DNA of 40,917 bases from CAUZFZ01 sp963579025 (GTDB taxonomy: Bacteria; Planctomycetota; Planctomycetia; Planctomycetales; Planctomycetaceae), in the NCBI GenBank assembly GCA_963579025.1, contig CAUZFZ010000098.1, forward strand, positions 1 through 40,917. Direction: 5' to 3'. A program made the translations under genes and the position numbers. The notes under the pieces are model-generated. The model did no database searches. It saw only the letters and a list, made by a program, of their open reading frames with translations, and was not told the DNA's origin. This document shows positions 32,674-40,863 of this stretch, piece after piece; within the stretch, counting starts at the first letter, position 1, and each line of letters begins with the position of its first letter.

Positions 32674-34332
32674 ATGACACGGGCCGGCCGCATCATCAGC
32701 GTGTTGACGATCCTCGTTCTGACGACCCTGTGGGGACCGAACCTGTTCGCCGAGGACCCGCCGGAAACGGCGCCCGAGGCTGACACCAGCCAGACAACGC
32801 CGCCCGAAAATCCTGCGACGGATGGCGGCACTCCGGCAACTTCAGCCGAATCCAGCCCGCGCCCGCTCAGTCTGGCAGCCTCGGTACTGGCCGCGCGCGA
32901 GTTTGAAAAGGAGCTACGGAGAAAGCTCCAGCAAACGGTCACGTACAAACTCGAGGAGCAGCCACTCGACACCATCATTGCCCATCTGCAGACTGAGCTG
33001 GGAATTCCGATCCGGCTCGACGTCCCCTCGCTGGAAGACAGTGGCATCGTGTCGGACGAACCGATCTCGGGGCATTACGTTGGTCTGTCGGCCGGGCGGT
33101 TCCTGAACCGCTGCTTCGAAGACCTCGATCTGACCTGGTACATCGCGGACGAATCCGTCGTCGTCACGACGCTCGACGCGGCCGACGAACGACTGATTGC
33201 ACGGTCGTTCGACGTTTCATCCCTGCTCAAATGGCTGGAGCGGACTCCGGCAAATCAGAATCGCGATCGCTTCGGCCTGTCGAATACGGTAGCCGGACTG
33301 GGGTTTTCAGGTCCGCCGCTGACACCGCAAGCCGAGTTATCGAACATCCTGATGACCATGGCACCAGGAATCTGGGAAGACATTGATGGCTCAGGTGGGT
33401 CAATCTCCGGAACGGGTGGGCTGTTCACCGTCAGTCAGTCGTATCAGACCATGGAGACGGTTGACGGATTGCTGCAAGTGCTGCATCACGTGTCGTCGCG
33501 GCCGCACCAGCCGGCCGTCTGGTTCGTGGAAGAGTCGGGATACGGGGCGCAGGCCAGTCGACCCGTGCTCGCAAAACTGCGGCAGAAAATGACCCTCGAA
33601 GTGCAAGAGGCCGGGCTGAAAGACGTCATGGCTCACCTGGCGGAGCGGACCGACATCCCGATCAACCTGGACGTCGTCAGCATTGAGGACAACGGCATCG
33701 TCACGGACGAGCCGATTACGCTGACGGTAACCGCTTCGCTGCAGTCTATTCTGGCAACAGCCCTCCAGGACCTCGATCTGATCCACGCCCCGCGCGACAA
33801 CGGGCTGTTCGTCACCACCATTGACGAGATGAATGAGCAACTCGTGACGGCATTGTACGACGTGCGAGATCTGTTGGGTGGCGACCTCGTCACGGCCACA
33901 TCGCTGACAGACACAATCATGCAGGAAACGGACGGCCTGTGGGACGACATCGATGGCCAGGGCGGTTCAGTGATGGAAGTCGGCGGACTGATGCTCGTCC
34001 GACAGACCATGCGGACCCATACCGAAATCGAACTCCTGGTGCAGGAACTGCGAGACCACACGTCACCGCGGTCACAGGCCATTGTTGCCACTGCACCCGA
34101 ACAGCCGACGCCCGTCACGCAGTTCTACCTGGTCGGAACTGCCGAGGAAGGCGAGTCACTCAAGGAAGCCCTGATCACGTTCGTCTATCCCGACAAATGG
34201 GAAGCCAACGGCGGCACCGGCATCATGCAGGAAGTCGGATCAACACTCGTGGTGCGTCAGACTCCGGACGTCCACAAGGCAATTGCCGCGTTTCTCTCCG
34301 AACTTGACGGCAAACGCCCCGCCGCCGACTAA
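32674..34332 (+). CDS. Secreted protein of alternating STN-like and W-modules (paralogue 1)
   Basis: A 552-residue exported protein with signal peptide to about residue 26 (L-F-A-E) and a P/T/E-rich linker (27-62). Two STN-like modules (88-167 and 306-383) share I-P-I-x-L-D-V, G-I-V-x-D-E-P-I, and a D-L-D-L strand before V-V-T-T or V-T-T. Three W-modules (about 225-270, 412-460 and 483-546) share W-x-x-x-G-x-G, G-x-L-x-V-x-Q-T and a following helix. The layout is STN, W, STN, W, W. STN modules are known from secretins and TonB receptors as N-terminal plug-like domains. The Y-D-V-R-D-L-L segment (395-401) is frequent in planctomycete proteins of this type. Ribosome binding site G-G-A-G lies 8 nt before ATG. 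The TAA stop is completed by a mobile element. No function is assigned. Confidence 0.8.
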   Translation: MTRAGRIISVLTILVLTTLWGPNLFAEDPPETAPEADTSQTTPPENPATDGGTPATSAESSPRPLSLAASVLAAREFEKELRRKLQQTVTYKLEEQPLDTIIAHLQTELGIPIRLDVPSLEDSGIVSDEPISGHYVGLSAGRFLNRCFEDLDLTWYIADESVVVTTLDAADERLIARSFDVSSLLKWLERTPANQNRDRFGLSNTVAGLGFSGPPLTPQAELSNILMTMAPGIWEDIDGSGGSISGTGGLFTVSQSYQTMETVDGLLQVLHHVSSRPHQPAVWFVEESGYGAQASRPVLAKLRQKMTLEVQEAGLKDVMAHLAERTDIPINLDVVSIEDNGIVTDEPITLTVTASLQSILATALQDLDLIHAPRDNGLFVTTIDEMNEQLVTALYDVRDLLGGDLVTATSLTDTIMQETDGLWDDIDGQGGSVMEVGGLMLVRQTMRTHTEIELLVQELRDHTSPRSQAIVATAPEQPTPVTQFYLVGTAEEGESLKEALITFVYPDKWEANGGTGIMQEVGSTLVVRQTPDVHKAIAAFLSELDGKRPAAD

Positions 34333-34453
34333 GGAACGGGTCCGAAATAACCTCCCGATATTAGGTCAGCTCGTGAGAAGTAGGCGCTAGTCTCGGGCCC
34401 GCGGCTAGCGCCATCGGCTCATGGAAATCGGGAACTTGTTTTGGACCCGTTCA
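34332..34453. mobile_element. MITE-like element, family 1 copy B (TA-flanked)
   Basis: 122 bp, non-coding. Outer inverted repeats begin A-G-G-A-A-C-G-G-G-T-C-C at 34332 and end with the complement G-G-A-C-C-C-G-T-T-C at 34443-34452; about 22 of 26 bases pair. TA lies outside both ends (34330-34331 and 34454-34455). Its ends match copy A (16705-16838), while the inner palindrome is a degraded version (G-G-C-G-C-T-A-G against C-T-A-G-C-G-C-C). The left TA plus the first A of the element make the TAA stop of the gene before it. Confidence 0.7.
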
Positions 34454-34503
34454 TAACCCGGCGGAGCCGGAACCAAAGAGGTCAGTCGCACGTGGCGATG
34501 CTC

Positions 34504-34561
34504 ACAGAATCATGGGTACAGAATGATCGGGCCTGACATCATTCTGTACCCATGATTCTGT
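34504..34561. repeat. Perfect 24-bp palindromic repeat
   Basis: Arms 34504-34527 and 34538-34561 are exact complements with a 10-nt loop. Each arm holds a direct repeat A-C-A-G-A-A-T-S-A-T. It lies between the two STN-module paralogues, 51 nt right of the mobile element and 90 nt before the next start codon. It could be a terminator-like or protein-binding structure. I recall such A-C-A-G-A-A-T palindromes from other planctomycete genomes, unverified. Confidence 0.7.
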
Positions 34562-34651
34562 CTCTAAAAAGCGCTTCGAAGAATCCTGACCGTCTTGCGC
34601 AGGATTTCACTGATAAGAGACTGAGCCGCCGTTCGACGATCGGAATGAGTT

Positions 34652-36223
34652 GTGAATACGACGCTAATCCTGACCGCGATGTTGTGTCTGCAACTTCCCG
34701 CCAATGACTCGCGACCCGTTGCGGCCGACAAGCAGCCACCTCGACCGCTAAGTCTGGCGATGCCGATCCTCGCAAGTCGGAAGGTCGAGGCAGAGCTGCG
34801 TTGGAGTATGGCGAACCAGCGAATCTCACTTGATGTGACTGATCAGCCGCTGGTCGACCTGGTGCGACACCTCGCAAAAAAGTCCGGTGTGCCAATGCGA
34901 TTAGACCGGATCGGACTGGAAAAGTCCGGAATCCTGCCCGACGAACCGATCACCGCGCGTTACGTCGATCTGCCGATCGGCAGAGTCCTCAACCGTTGCC
35001 TTGAAGACCTCGACGCCACGTGGCTGGTCAGAGACGAAACCGTGTTGATCGTCACCGACGACACAGCTCCTGCAACTCGTCAAATGAAGTTGATCGAAGT
35101 CTCCAGGTTGCTTGGGTGGATTCAGCAAAACACAGCTCTCGTTGACCGGGACCGCTTCGGGCGGATCGCTGATGTGGTCGGGCGTCGCTTGCGTTCCTCG
35201 GCAGCGACAACAATACGTGCCGAGCGTGAACTCGCCGACATTGTCACGCTGTTCGGCAGCGGTTTCTGGCAGACGCAGCCAGGAGGTATTCGCGGGCGAT
35301 CAGGCAGCGTTTCATTCAGTGGTGGAGTGGCCGTCATCCGCCAGACACCCGGCAGCCTGAACGTCGCGACACGGCTGGTCGAGCTGCTGCAACACGTCAC
35401 AACACACCCACATCAACCCACAGTGTGGTACGTGGAAGAGAAAGGCTTCGGGACACCAGCCAGCCTGAGGGTTGTTACGAAGCTGCAGCAGAAAACAACG
35501 ATCGACTGCGTCGATACGCCGCTGGAAGACTTCATCGATCTGGTGCGCAGAGAATCCGGTGTCCGAATCCACCTGGACATCGTCAGTCTTGAAGAAGCCG
35601 GTATCCTCGTTGACGAACCCGTCACACTGCGCGAGACAACTGCGTCTTTTCACTCGATCCTGTCGACAGTTCTGGGCGACCTCGATCTCGTGCATCTCCC
35701 GCGAGACAACGGCCTGTTCGTGACGACGGCAGACCTGGGCTTTGAGTATCACGTCTCCGCCGTGTTCGACGTCCGTGATCTGGTGAGCCCGGACAGAATC
35801 CCGCGGCTATCACTGCTCGGCGCGATCATGCGGGAAACGTCGGGCCAGTGGGAGGATACCGATCCAGGCGGCGTCCTTCAGGAAATTGGTGGACTGTTAC
35901 TCGTGCGTCAGAATCTGGAGACACTGATCGAAGTCGAATTGCTTTTGCACGACCTGCGTGACGCGGCGTCCCACCGAGCACAGGCGCCGGATGAATCGAA
36001 TCATCCACTGACGCCACCCAACGACACACGTTTCTACCGACTCGACGCTGCAGAGCAGGTCGACGCGCTGCGGGAAGCAATCATCAGCTTCGTCTTCCCG
36101 GACCGCTGGGAAACCAACGGCGGAACCGGCTTCATGCGGGCAGTGGGAACAACACTCGTCGTGCGTCAATCACCAGAGGTACACAAGGCAATCGCGGAAT
36201 TCATTGCCGAGTTGCACGATTAA
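34652..36223 (+). CDS. Secreted protein of alternating STN-like and W-modules (paralogue 2)
   Basis: A 523-residue paralogue of the preceding gene, with the same order of modules. STN-like units carry G-V-P-M-R-L-D and G-I-L-P-D-E-P-I-T (about 78-100), then G-V-R-I-H-L-D and G-I-L-V-D-E-P-V-T. W-modules carry F-W-Q-T-Q-P-G-G-I, G-Q-W-E-D-T-D-P-G-G and D-R-W-E-T-N-G-G-T-G-F-M, with V-R-Q or I-R-Q before a helix. The end V-V-R-Q-S-P-E-V-H-K-A-I-A-E-F matches paralogue 1 nearly residue for residue. The long proline-rich linker of paralogue 1 is shortened. The start is GTG (34652) and the leader M-N-T-T-L-I-L-T-A-M-L-C-L-Q-L is a short signal peptide. The ribosome binding site is weak. Tandem duplication is the evident origin. 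Confidence 0.8.
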   Translation: MNTTLILTAMLCLQLPANDSRPVAADKQPPRPLSLAMPILASRKVEAELRWSMANQRISLDVTDQPLVDLVRHLAKKSGVPMRLDRIGLEKSGILPDEPITARYVDLPIGRVLNRCLEDLDATWLVRDETVLIVTDDTAPATRQMKLIEVSRLLGWIQQNTALVDRDRFGRIADVVGRRLRSSAATTIRAERELADIVTLFGSGFWQTQPGGIRGRSGSVSFSGGVAVIRQTPGSLNVATRLVELLQHVTTHPHQPTVWYVEEKGFGTPASLRVVTKLQQKTTIDCVDTPLEDFIDLVRRESGVRIHLDIVSLEEAGILVDEPVTLRETTASFHSILSTVLGDLDLVHLPRDNGLFVTTADLGFEYHVSAVFDVRDLVSPDRIPRLSLLGAIMRETSGQWEDTDPGGVLQEIGGLLLVRQNLETLIEVELLLHDLRDAASHRAQAPDESNHPLTPPNDTRFYRLDAAEQVDALREAIISFVFPDRWETNGGTGFMRAVGTTLVVRQSPEVHKAIAEFIAELHD

Positions 36224-36309
36224 TGATTTGCACAGATTGCATCACACTTCTCCGGAACACACATTGGTGTACTCGGCTCATTGGTGCCGGAAATTGTCTT
36301 TACTCGTGC

Positions 36310-36630
36310 TCAATTGGCGTCGCCCGGCGATTGGATGTCGTGGATACGATCCCACCAGTATCCTGGCTGCCGGTGATGGTGAAACAGGGCGAGAATGAAG
36401 AGTGTGTCCTGCTCTTCCTTAAAGAGCAGGTCGTACGGGAACCGCAGAATCCGAACACGGCGAACGGTTCGCTTCACCTGCGGCCACGACGACGGATCCC
36501 GAACGACTTCATTGATTCGGAGTTCGACGGCTGTTTCGAATTCCCGGCCCAGGCCATCCCGGGCGTTGTCATAACGCTGAGTGGCTTCGGCCAGCTCTGC
36601 CTCCGCATCGGGATGGAAAATCACTTTCAT
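36310..36630 (-). CDS. ParE/RelE-superfamily toxin
   Basis: A 106-residue toxin of the ParE/RelE fold: M-K-V-I-F-H-P-D-A-E-A-E-L at the start, a G-L-G-R-E-F helix, R-R-V-R-I-L-R-F-P-Y-D-L-L-F on the central strands, and H-H-H-R-Q-P-G-Y-W near the C-terminus, where ParE-type proteins have a similar R-x-P-x-Y-W. Its start codon overlaps the antitoxin stop by 4 nt (A-T-G-A), so translation is coupled. ParE proteins inhibit gyrase and RelE proteins cut mRNA; the sequence favours ParE, but the target is not proven. Confidence 0.85.
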   Translation of the reverse strand: MKVIFHPDAEAELAEATQRYDNARDGLGREFETAVELRINEVVRDPSSWPQVKRTVRRVRILRFPYDLLFKEEQDTLFILALFHHHRQPGYWWDRIHDIQSPGDAN

Positions 36631-36866
36631 GTCGGAATGTTCCGGCTCCGAAGTCGAGCAAAGACTTCTTCAGCCGGAACACCTGCGACTTGACCCGTCG
36701 TCAGTTCATCCAGGCGACGTTGTGCCATCGTCAGTTGATTCTGCTCAATCCGATCGACGTCATCGGTCTCCAGGCTATCCAGCAGCCGACGTGCAAGGTC
36801 ACAACGGTCCTCGGACGTCAGTGATAGCGCTTCAACCTTGATCTGTTCGGCTGCAGACTCTGACAT
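36627..36866 (-). CDS. Addiction module antitoxin (Unstab_antitox type)
   Basis: A 79-residue acidic protein of the small helical antitoxin family found before ParE-like toxins: I-K-V-E-A-L-S-L-T-S-E-D-R-C-D-L-A-R-R-L-L-D-S-L is the family core, and the C-terminal segment (V-P-A-E-E-V-F-A-R-L-R-S-R) probably wraps the toxin. It comes first in the operon, with A-G-G-A-A-G-G-G-A-G upstream of its ATG. Antitoxins of this kind lack a clear DNA-binding domain, so autoregulation may involve the complex. A mobile element lies 72 nt upstream. Confidence 0.85.
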   Translation of the reverse strand: MSESAAEQIKVEALSLTSEDRCDLARRLLDSLETDDVDRIEQNQLTMAQRRLDELTTGQVAGVPAEEVFARLRSRNIPT

Positions 36867-36930
36867 GGAACTCTCCCTTCCTGCTGATCGAGCAATTCCG
36901 CACCCGCGGGGTGATCAATTTGACGGAACC

Positions 36931-37070
36931 GATTAGTTGGACAGCGCTACCTCGTGGCGGCGAACTAACCCGAAGCGTAAGCGAGGGACCATCTTACGCT
37001 GAAATCCCTCGCTAACGCTTCGGGTTGGTTTTCCGGGCATTCCACCCGAAGTGGCGCTGTCCGATTAGTC
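36931..37070. mobile_element. MITE-like element with 8-bp direct repeats at its ends
   Basis: A 124-bp non-coding element (36939-37062) is flanked by the direct repeats GATTAGTT (36931-36938) and GATTAGTC (37063-37070), seven of eight bases identical, which looks like a target site duplication. The outer inverted repeats begin G-G-A-C-A-G-C-G-C and pair over about 20 bp. An inner palindrome of 22-bp arms with one mismatch (36967-36988 and 37005-37026, A-A-C-C-C-G-A-A-G-C-G-T) is nested inside. Together with family 1 it shows the same plan with different sequences. It fills the gap between the toxin-antitoxin operon and the large PVC haem protein gene. Confidence 0.7.
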
Positions 37071-37143
37071 ATCGGTACCGAACCGCCGAAACCGGGTCCT
37101 CGTTAAACACGCCGCGCGCGCAAATGAGACCAACTCATCCAAT

Positions 37144-40100
37144 TTACTCAGATCGAATCTCGACGCCACTCCAGTAGGCGAACTCCCAGGACCAGCCGGT
37201 GGGCTGGTTGAGCAGTTCGATCTTCACCTTCCTGCCGGCGAAGTGGCTGAGGTCGATCAGGTGGGTGGCCCAGCCGTCGGTTGTTGTTTCTTTGCCCACG
37301 ACCCGTCCACTGAGTTGCGGCTGGCCGTTGGCTTTCACGATCAGCATCCAGTCACCGCGCGGGTCATGACTGACATTCACACGGAGGGTCGACTTCCGGT
37401 CGGCCGGGATGTCGAACTCGCCATGCAGGATACAGGGCGTTCTTTGATTCAGTGGATGAGTCCGCACGGCCAGGCGGCCGAAGTGGTCGGGGACCAGGCC
37501 GACTCCCAGTTCTCCGCAGGCGTCCGTTGTGAATCCCGGCGCGATTTGCTGGACGAGCGCAGTGAATTCTTTCGGGTCCGTTGAGTCACGGCGTTCGAAG
37601 ACGCGGACTCCTGGAAGCTGACGGGCATTCGGATCGGTCGGCGGGCGATCCAGAGTGATGTACGCGAACAGGTCTGCCAGCTCATCCGGCTTGAGCTGCT
37701 TTTCAAGCTGCTCGGGCATCATCGACAGTTCGCTGACTTTGAAGATCTCGATCTCGCCCCGCGGAATCGTCTCCAGCTTGCCGCCCTGGACTTTGAGGAT
37801 CACACGCTGCTCCGACTCCTCGACGGGCAGGCCGGTCAGGCTGCGACCTTCGGTCGTGACAATCGTACGCGCCTGATAAGCCGCTCCGATGACCAGGCTG
37901 GGGTCAAACACATTCGAGAGCAGTTGATCAAACGAATTGCGTCCGTTCCGTGTGATGTCCGGTCCGACCTCGGCGCCTTCGCCGTACATCTTGTGGCACT
38001 GGCCGCAGACCTTCTTGAACACGGGGATTCCCTTGATCGCGTCGCCGGGATGACTGCGAATGAACTGTTTCATCTCGGCGACTAACTGGGCGCGTTTCGG
38101 ATCACGCCCCGAGCGAATCGTTCCCCAGTGTTTCTTCACCAGTCCCTTCAATTCGTCATCACCAGACTCATTAAGCCGCCGCACCTGATTCAGGTTGAGC
38201 GCGTTGAAGGGAACATCCTTCTTCCCAACGGCTGCGAGCAGCGCCTTCGCCCAAAGAGGCCGTTGAGTCAGCAACTCCACCGCTCGCGGCTGCAGTTCCG
38301 GTTCCAGTAATGCGAAATTCGAGATCACCGTTCCGGCGACCCGGTCATCATTAAGCGGCCCCAGCGCCCCAAGGACGTCTGCCCGAAACGCCACACTCGT
38401 ATGTTGAGGATGAGCAATCACGTCACCGACCTGTGTCAGAACACCTGAGTCCCCGGCCGCCACCAGAGCCTTCAATGTCGCCAGTCGCGTCTGAGGTGGC
38501 ATGTCATCAGAGCGAAACATGATGCGGGCATGCTTCAGACCTTCCTCATCCTGTAACGATGTCAGTAACAGAACGACATCCTGAAAGAGGCTGCGATCAT
38601 CCTCGTCGGGCGTCTGTCCGAATGACGTTGCCATCGCACGCAGACCTGGGCTCATAAGCTCCTTGAGTTGTTCCAGTTGCTTCCCACTGATTTGCCGAGT
38701 CTGCACCTGCTGAGTGATGATGCTCACGATCGCACGAGTCCCGTCCTGAGACTGTCGCGATTTTACGATCTCAAGCAATCTGGCGACTGACTGCAGATCC
38801 GGATCCCGACGATTCAGAATCCGGTCAACGATTCGTGGCAAAAGCCCCGCGGCGATAACAGCGTCCAGGTTTTGACGCTCCTTGAGCAATTTGACACACA
38901 GGTCGGAATGCGCTCCAAGCAGAGGATGCAGATTCTGCCAGACAACCTTCCGTATAAGTGGATCGTCGCTGAATCCGACCAGCCCGGTAACGAGGACTCG
39001 AAGCAGCGCACGCGGAGCACCCTTCATTTTCGAACACGCAACCAAAGTCGCCAGTCGGCGTTTTGGGTGTCGCTTTTCATTGGGATGTTCCAGACCATAG
39101 AGCGAGCGAAAGAAGTGTCCGTCCAGCGGATCATTAGAATCGGCCCAGTTCTCGACCGCTTGGAGCAATTCCCTACTTGACTCGCTTGGCACGCTGGACA
39201 CTCGATCCCACTCGTTGCCCATCGCTCGCGTAAACCACGCGTGCATCTCCGGCATGTTCACTTGTCCTCGGAAATCATCCCAGGCAGTGTCACCGGAGAT
39301 TCCAAACTTCTCGGGTGCAAGATCCGTATTGGCTGACGCTGCGAAAACCGCGTGCATGCGCTTCAACTTTGGTTGATTCACATCAACGGCGGTTTCCAGC
39401 AACTCGTAGAACGTCTGGATCGAGCGACGTTCCTGAAGCAGTCGCTGAGCCGTCCACCGCGTGTAGTCATTTGGTGTACCAAGCACCTCAATCAACTCCT
39501 GCTCCGTTTTCTCCGCCAGGTCGTATCCCCACTTGCGCGGTGTGTCCTTGTAGCGCACCCGATAGAGTCGCCCCTTCAACCGATCGATGCCTTTGGGATC
39601 GCGGCGGGCGTCCTGGTAGCAGTGGTACCTGTCGTACCAGTCCAGAATGTACAGGCTGCCGTCGGGGCCGGTCTTTTGCACGACGGGCATGAACCAGGCA
39701 TCGTTCGCTGACAGGAAATCCGGTTCGCCGTGGCCTTTGTACGTCGAGCCGTTGCGCGTCAGGCGGTCCACGTTGATGCAGTTGCCGTGGATGTTGCCCA
39801 TGTACAGCCGGCGGCGGTACTTCTCCGGATACGCGTCGCTGTCGAAGTAGTGGATGCCGCAGTAGGCCGCTTTCTGGTGTTTGTGGTCGACGATCGATTC
39901 GATCGGCCAGGTGAACGGTGGATAGGTTCCGGCCTGTCGGCGGTAGTAACCGGTCTCGGTGATGTGCCACAGATGATCGATCACACACGCCGAGATAAAC
40001 GCCTCGCCGTCTTCGTTGAATGCGATACCCCACGGGTTACTGACGCCTCGGGCGAATACCTGAAACTCGCGCGTGCGCGGATGGATACGAAACATCGCCG

Positions 40101-40749
40101 CGTCAAACGGGAACCCGTCATGTCCCTCTTCGTAGTTCGGGTTCGATTTCGGATACCGCACATGCGCGGGATTGAAGATTCCGTTGAGACCGTACAGCCA
40201 TCCGTCTGGTCCCCACGTCAGCGAGTTGGGTAACTCGTGCGTGTCGCGTCGACCGAAGCCGGTGACGACGACCTGAGCCGGACCGTCCGGAACCGCGTCG
40301 CGGTCCGCGTCCGGCACAAACAGAATGTCCGGCGAGTTCGCGATCCACACACCACCAAACCCGACGGCCACTCCGGACGGGATGTTGAGGCCGTCAAGAA
40401 ACACCTTAAAGGAATCGGCCTTGCCGTCACCGTCGGTGTCTTCAAGCACCTTGACTCGGTCCTTTCCAGGACCCGGAGCATTGCGCGGATACTCCAGGCT
40501 CTCGGTGATCCAGAACCGGCCCTTCTCGTCGATGGTCATCGCGATGGGATTCACGATGTCCGGCTCCGCCGCAACGATTTCGACTTTGAACCCTTCCGGG
40601 ACAGTCATTTTCGCAACAGCTTCTTCCGGCGACAGTGCCGGACCGGGCGGCTTGTCCTGGTGATGCGGGATGACCACGCGCTCTTGAGCCACGGCCGTTC
40701 CACAGCACAACAACGTGATCAATACGACGAACGGGAACTGGTTCTTCAT
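37144..40749 (-). CDS. PVC-type haem-binding protein (membrane-bound dehydrogenase N-terminal, HEAT, CxxCH, C-terminal beta domain)
   Basis: A 1201-residue exported protein typical of Planctomycetota and Verrucomicrobiota. The signal peptide covers about 1-21 (C-C-G-T-A-V-A). Residues about 45-410 form a beta-propeller of the PVC membrane-bound dehydrogenase type (V-P-E-G-F-K-V-E-I-V-A-A-E-P, W-I-T-E-S-L-E-Y-P, D-G-D-G-K-A-D). Residues about 410-880 are helical repeats of HEAT type. A single haem c motif C-G-Q-C-H is at 915-919, followed by G-A-E-V-G-P-D-I and the P-R-G-E-I-E region of the CxxCH domain. About 1060-1201 form a beta-sandwich (L-R-V-N-V-S-H-D-P-R-G-D-W, W-S-W-E-F-A-Y-W-S-G) that could bind a carbohydrate or stabilise the protein. 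Such proteins are thought to take part in envelope redox steps of polysaccharide use, which is unproven. The start is ATG with weak ribosome binding site. Confidence 0.9.
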   Translation of the reverse strand: MKNQFPFVVLITLLCCGTAVAQERVVIPHHQDKPPGPALSPEEAVAKMTVPEGFKVEIVAAEPDIVNPIAMTIDEKGRFWITESLEYPRNAPGPGKDRVKVLEDTDGDGKADSFKVFLDGLNIPSGVAVGFGGVWIANSPDILFVPDADRDAVPDGPAQVVVTGFGRRDTHELPNSLTWGPDGWLYGLNGIFNPAHVRYPKSNPNYEEGHDGFPFDAAMFRIHPRTREFQVFARGVSNPWGIAFNEDGEAFISACVIDHLWHITETGYYRRQAGTYPPFTWPIESIVDHKHQKAAYCGIHYFDSDAYPEKYRRRLYMGNIHGNCINVDRLTRNGSTYKGHGEPDFLSANDAWFMPVVQKTGPDGSLYILDWYDRYHCYQDARRDPKGIDRLKGRLYRVRYKDTPRKWGYDLAEKTEQELIEVLGTPNDYTRWTAQRLLQERRSIQTFYELLETAVDVNQPKLKRMHAVFAASANTDLAPEKFGISGDTAWDDFRGQVNMPEMHAWFTRAMGNEWDRVSSVPSESSRELLQAVENWADSNDPLDGHFFRSLYGLEHPNEKRHPKRRLATLVACSKMKGAPRALLRVLVTGLVGFSDDPLIRKVVWQNLHPLLGAHSDLCVKLLKERQNLDAVIAAGLLPRIVDRILNRRDPDLQSVARLLEIVKSRQSQDGTRAIVSIITQQVQTRQISGKQLEQLKELMSPGLRAMATSFGQTPDEDDRSLFQDVVLLLTSLQDEEGLKHARIMFRSDDMPPQTRLATLKALVAAGDSGVLTQVGDVIAHPQHTSVAFRADVLGALGPLNDDRVAGTVISNFALLEPELQPRAVELLTQRPLWAKALLAAVGKKDVPFNALNLNQVRRLNESGDDELKGLVKKHWGTIRSGRDPKRAQLVAEMKQFIRSHPGDAIKGIPVFKKVCGQCHKMYGEGAEVGPDITRNGRNSFDQLLSNVFDPSLVIGAAYQARTIVTTEGRSLTGLPVEESEQRVILKVQGGKLETIPRGEIEIFKVSELSMMPEQLEKQLKPDELADLFAYITLDRPPTDPNARQLPGVRVFERRDSTDPKEFTALVQQIAPGFTTDACGELGVGLVPDHFGRLAVRTHPLNQRTPCILHGEFDIPADRKSTLRVNVSHDPRGDWMLIVKANGQPQLSGRVVGKETTTDGWATHLIDLSHFAGRKVKIELLNQPTGWSWEFAYWSGVEIRSE

Positions 40750-40863
40750 GATGCACCGGCCTGTGATTGAATCCCGAGGAACTTCATCTACCAGGGCGAG
40801 CGGCAGATGCGAATTTACCCGTAGCGAAACTTAGTAGTTCCAAGGTTGGGTGTCCGCGAGAAG

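Noticed and set aside
39488..40033. Minus-strand frame of 181 codons within the PVC haem gene
   Set aside because: Shifted frame of a well-supported gene; Arg/Pro-rich and without similarity.
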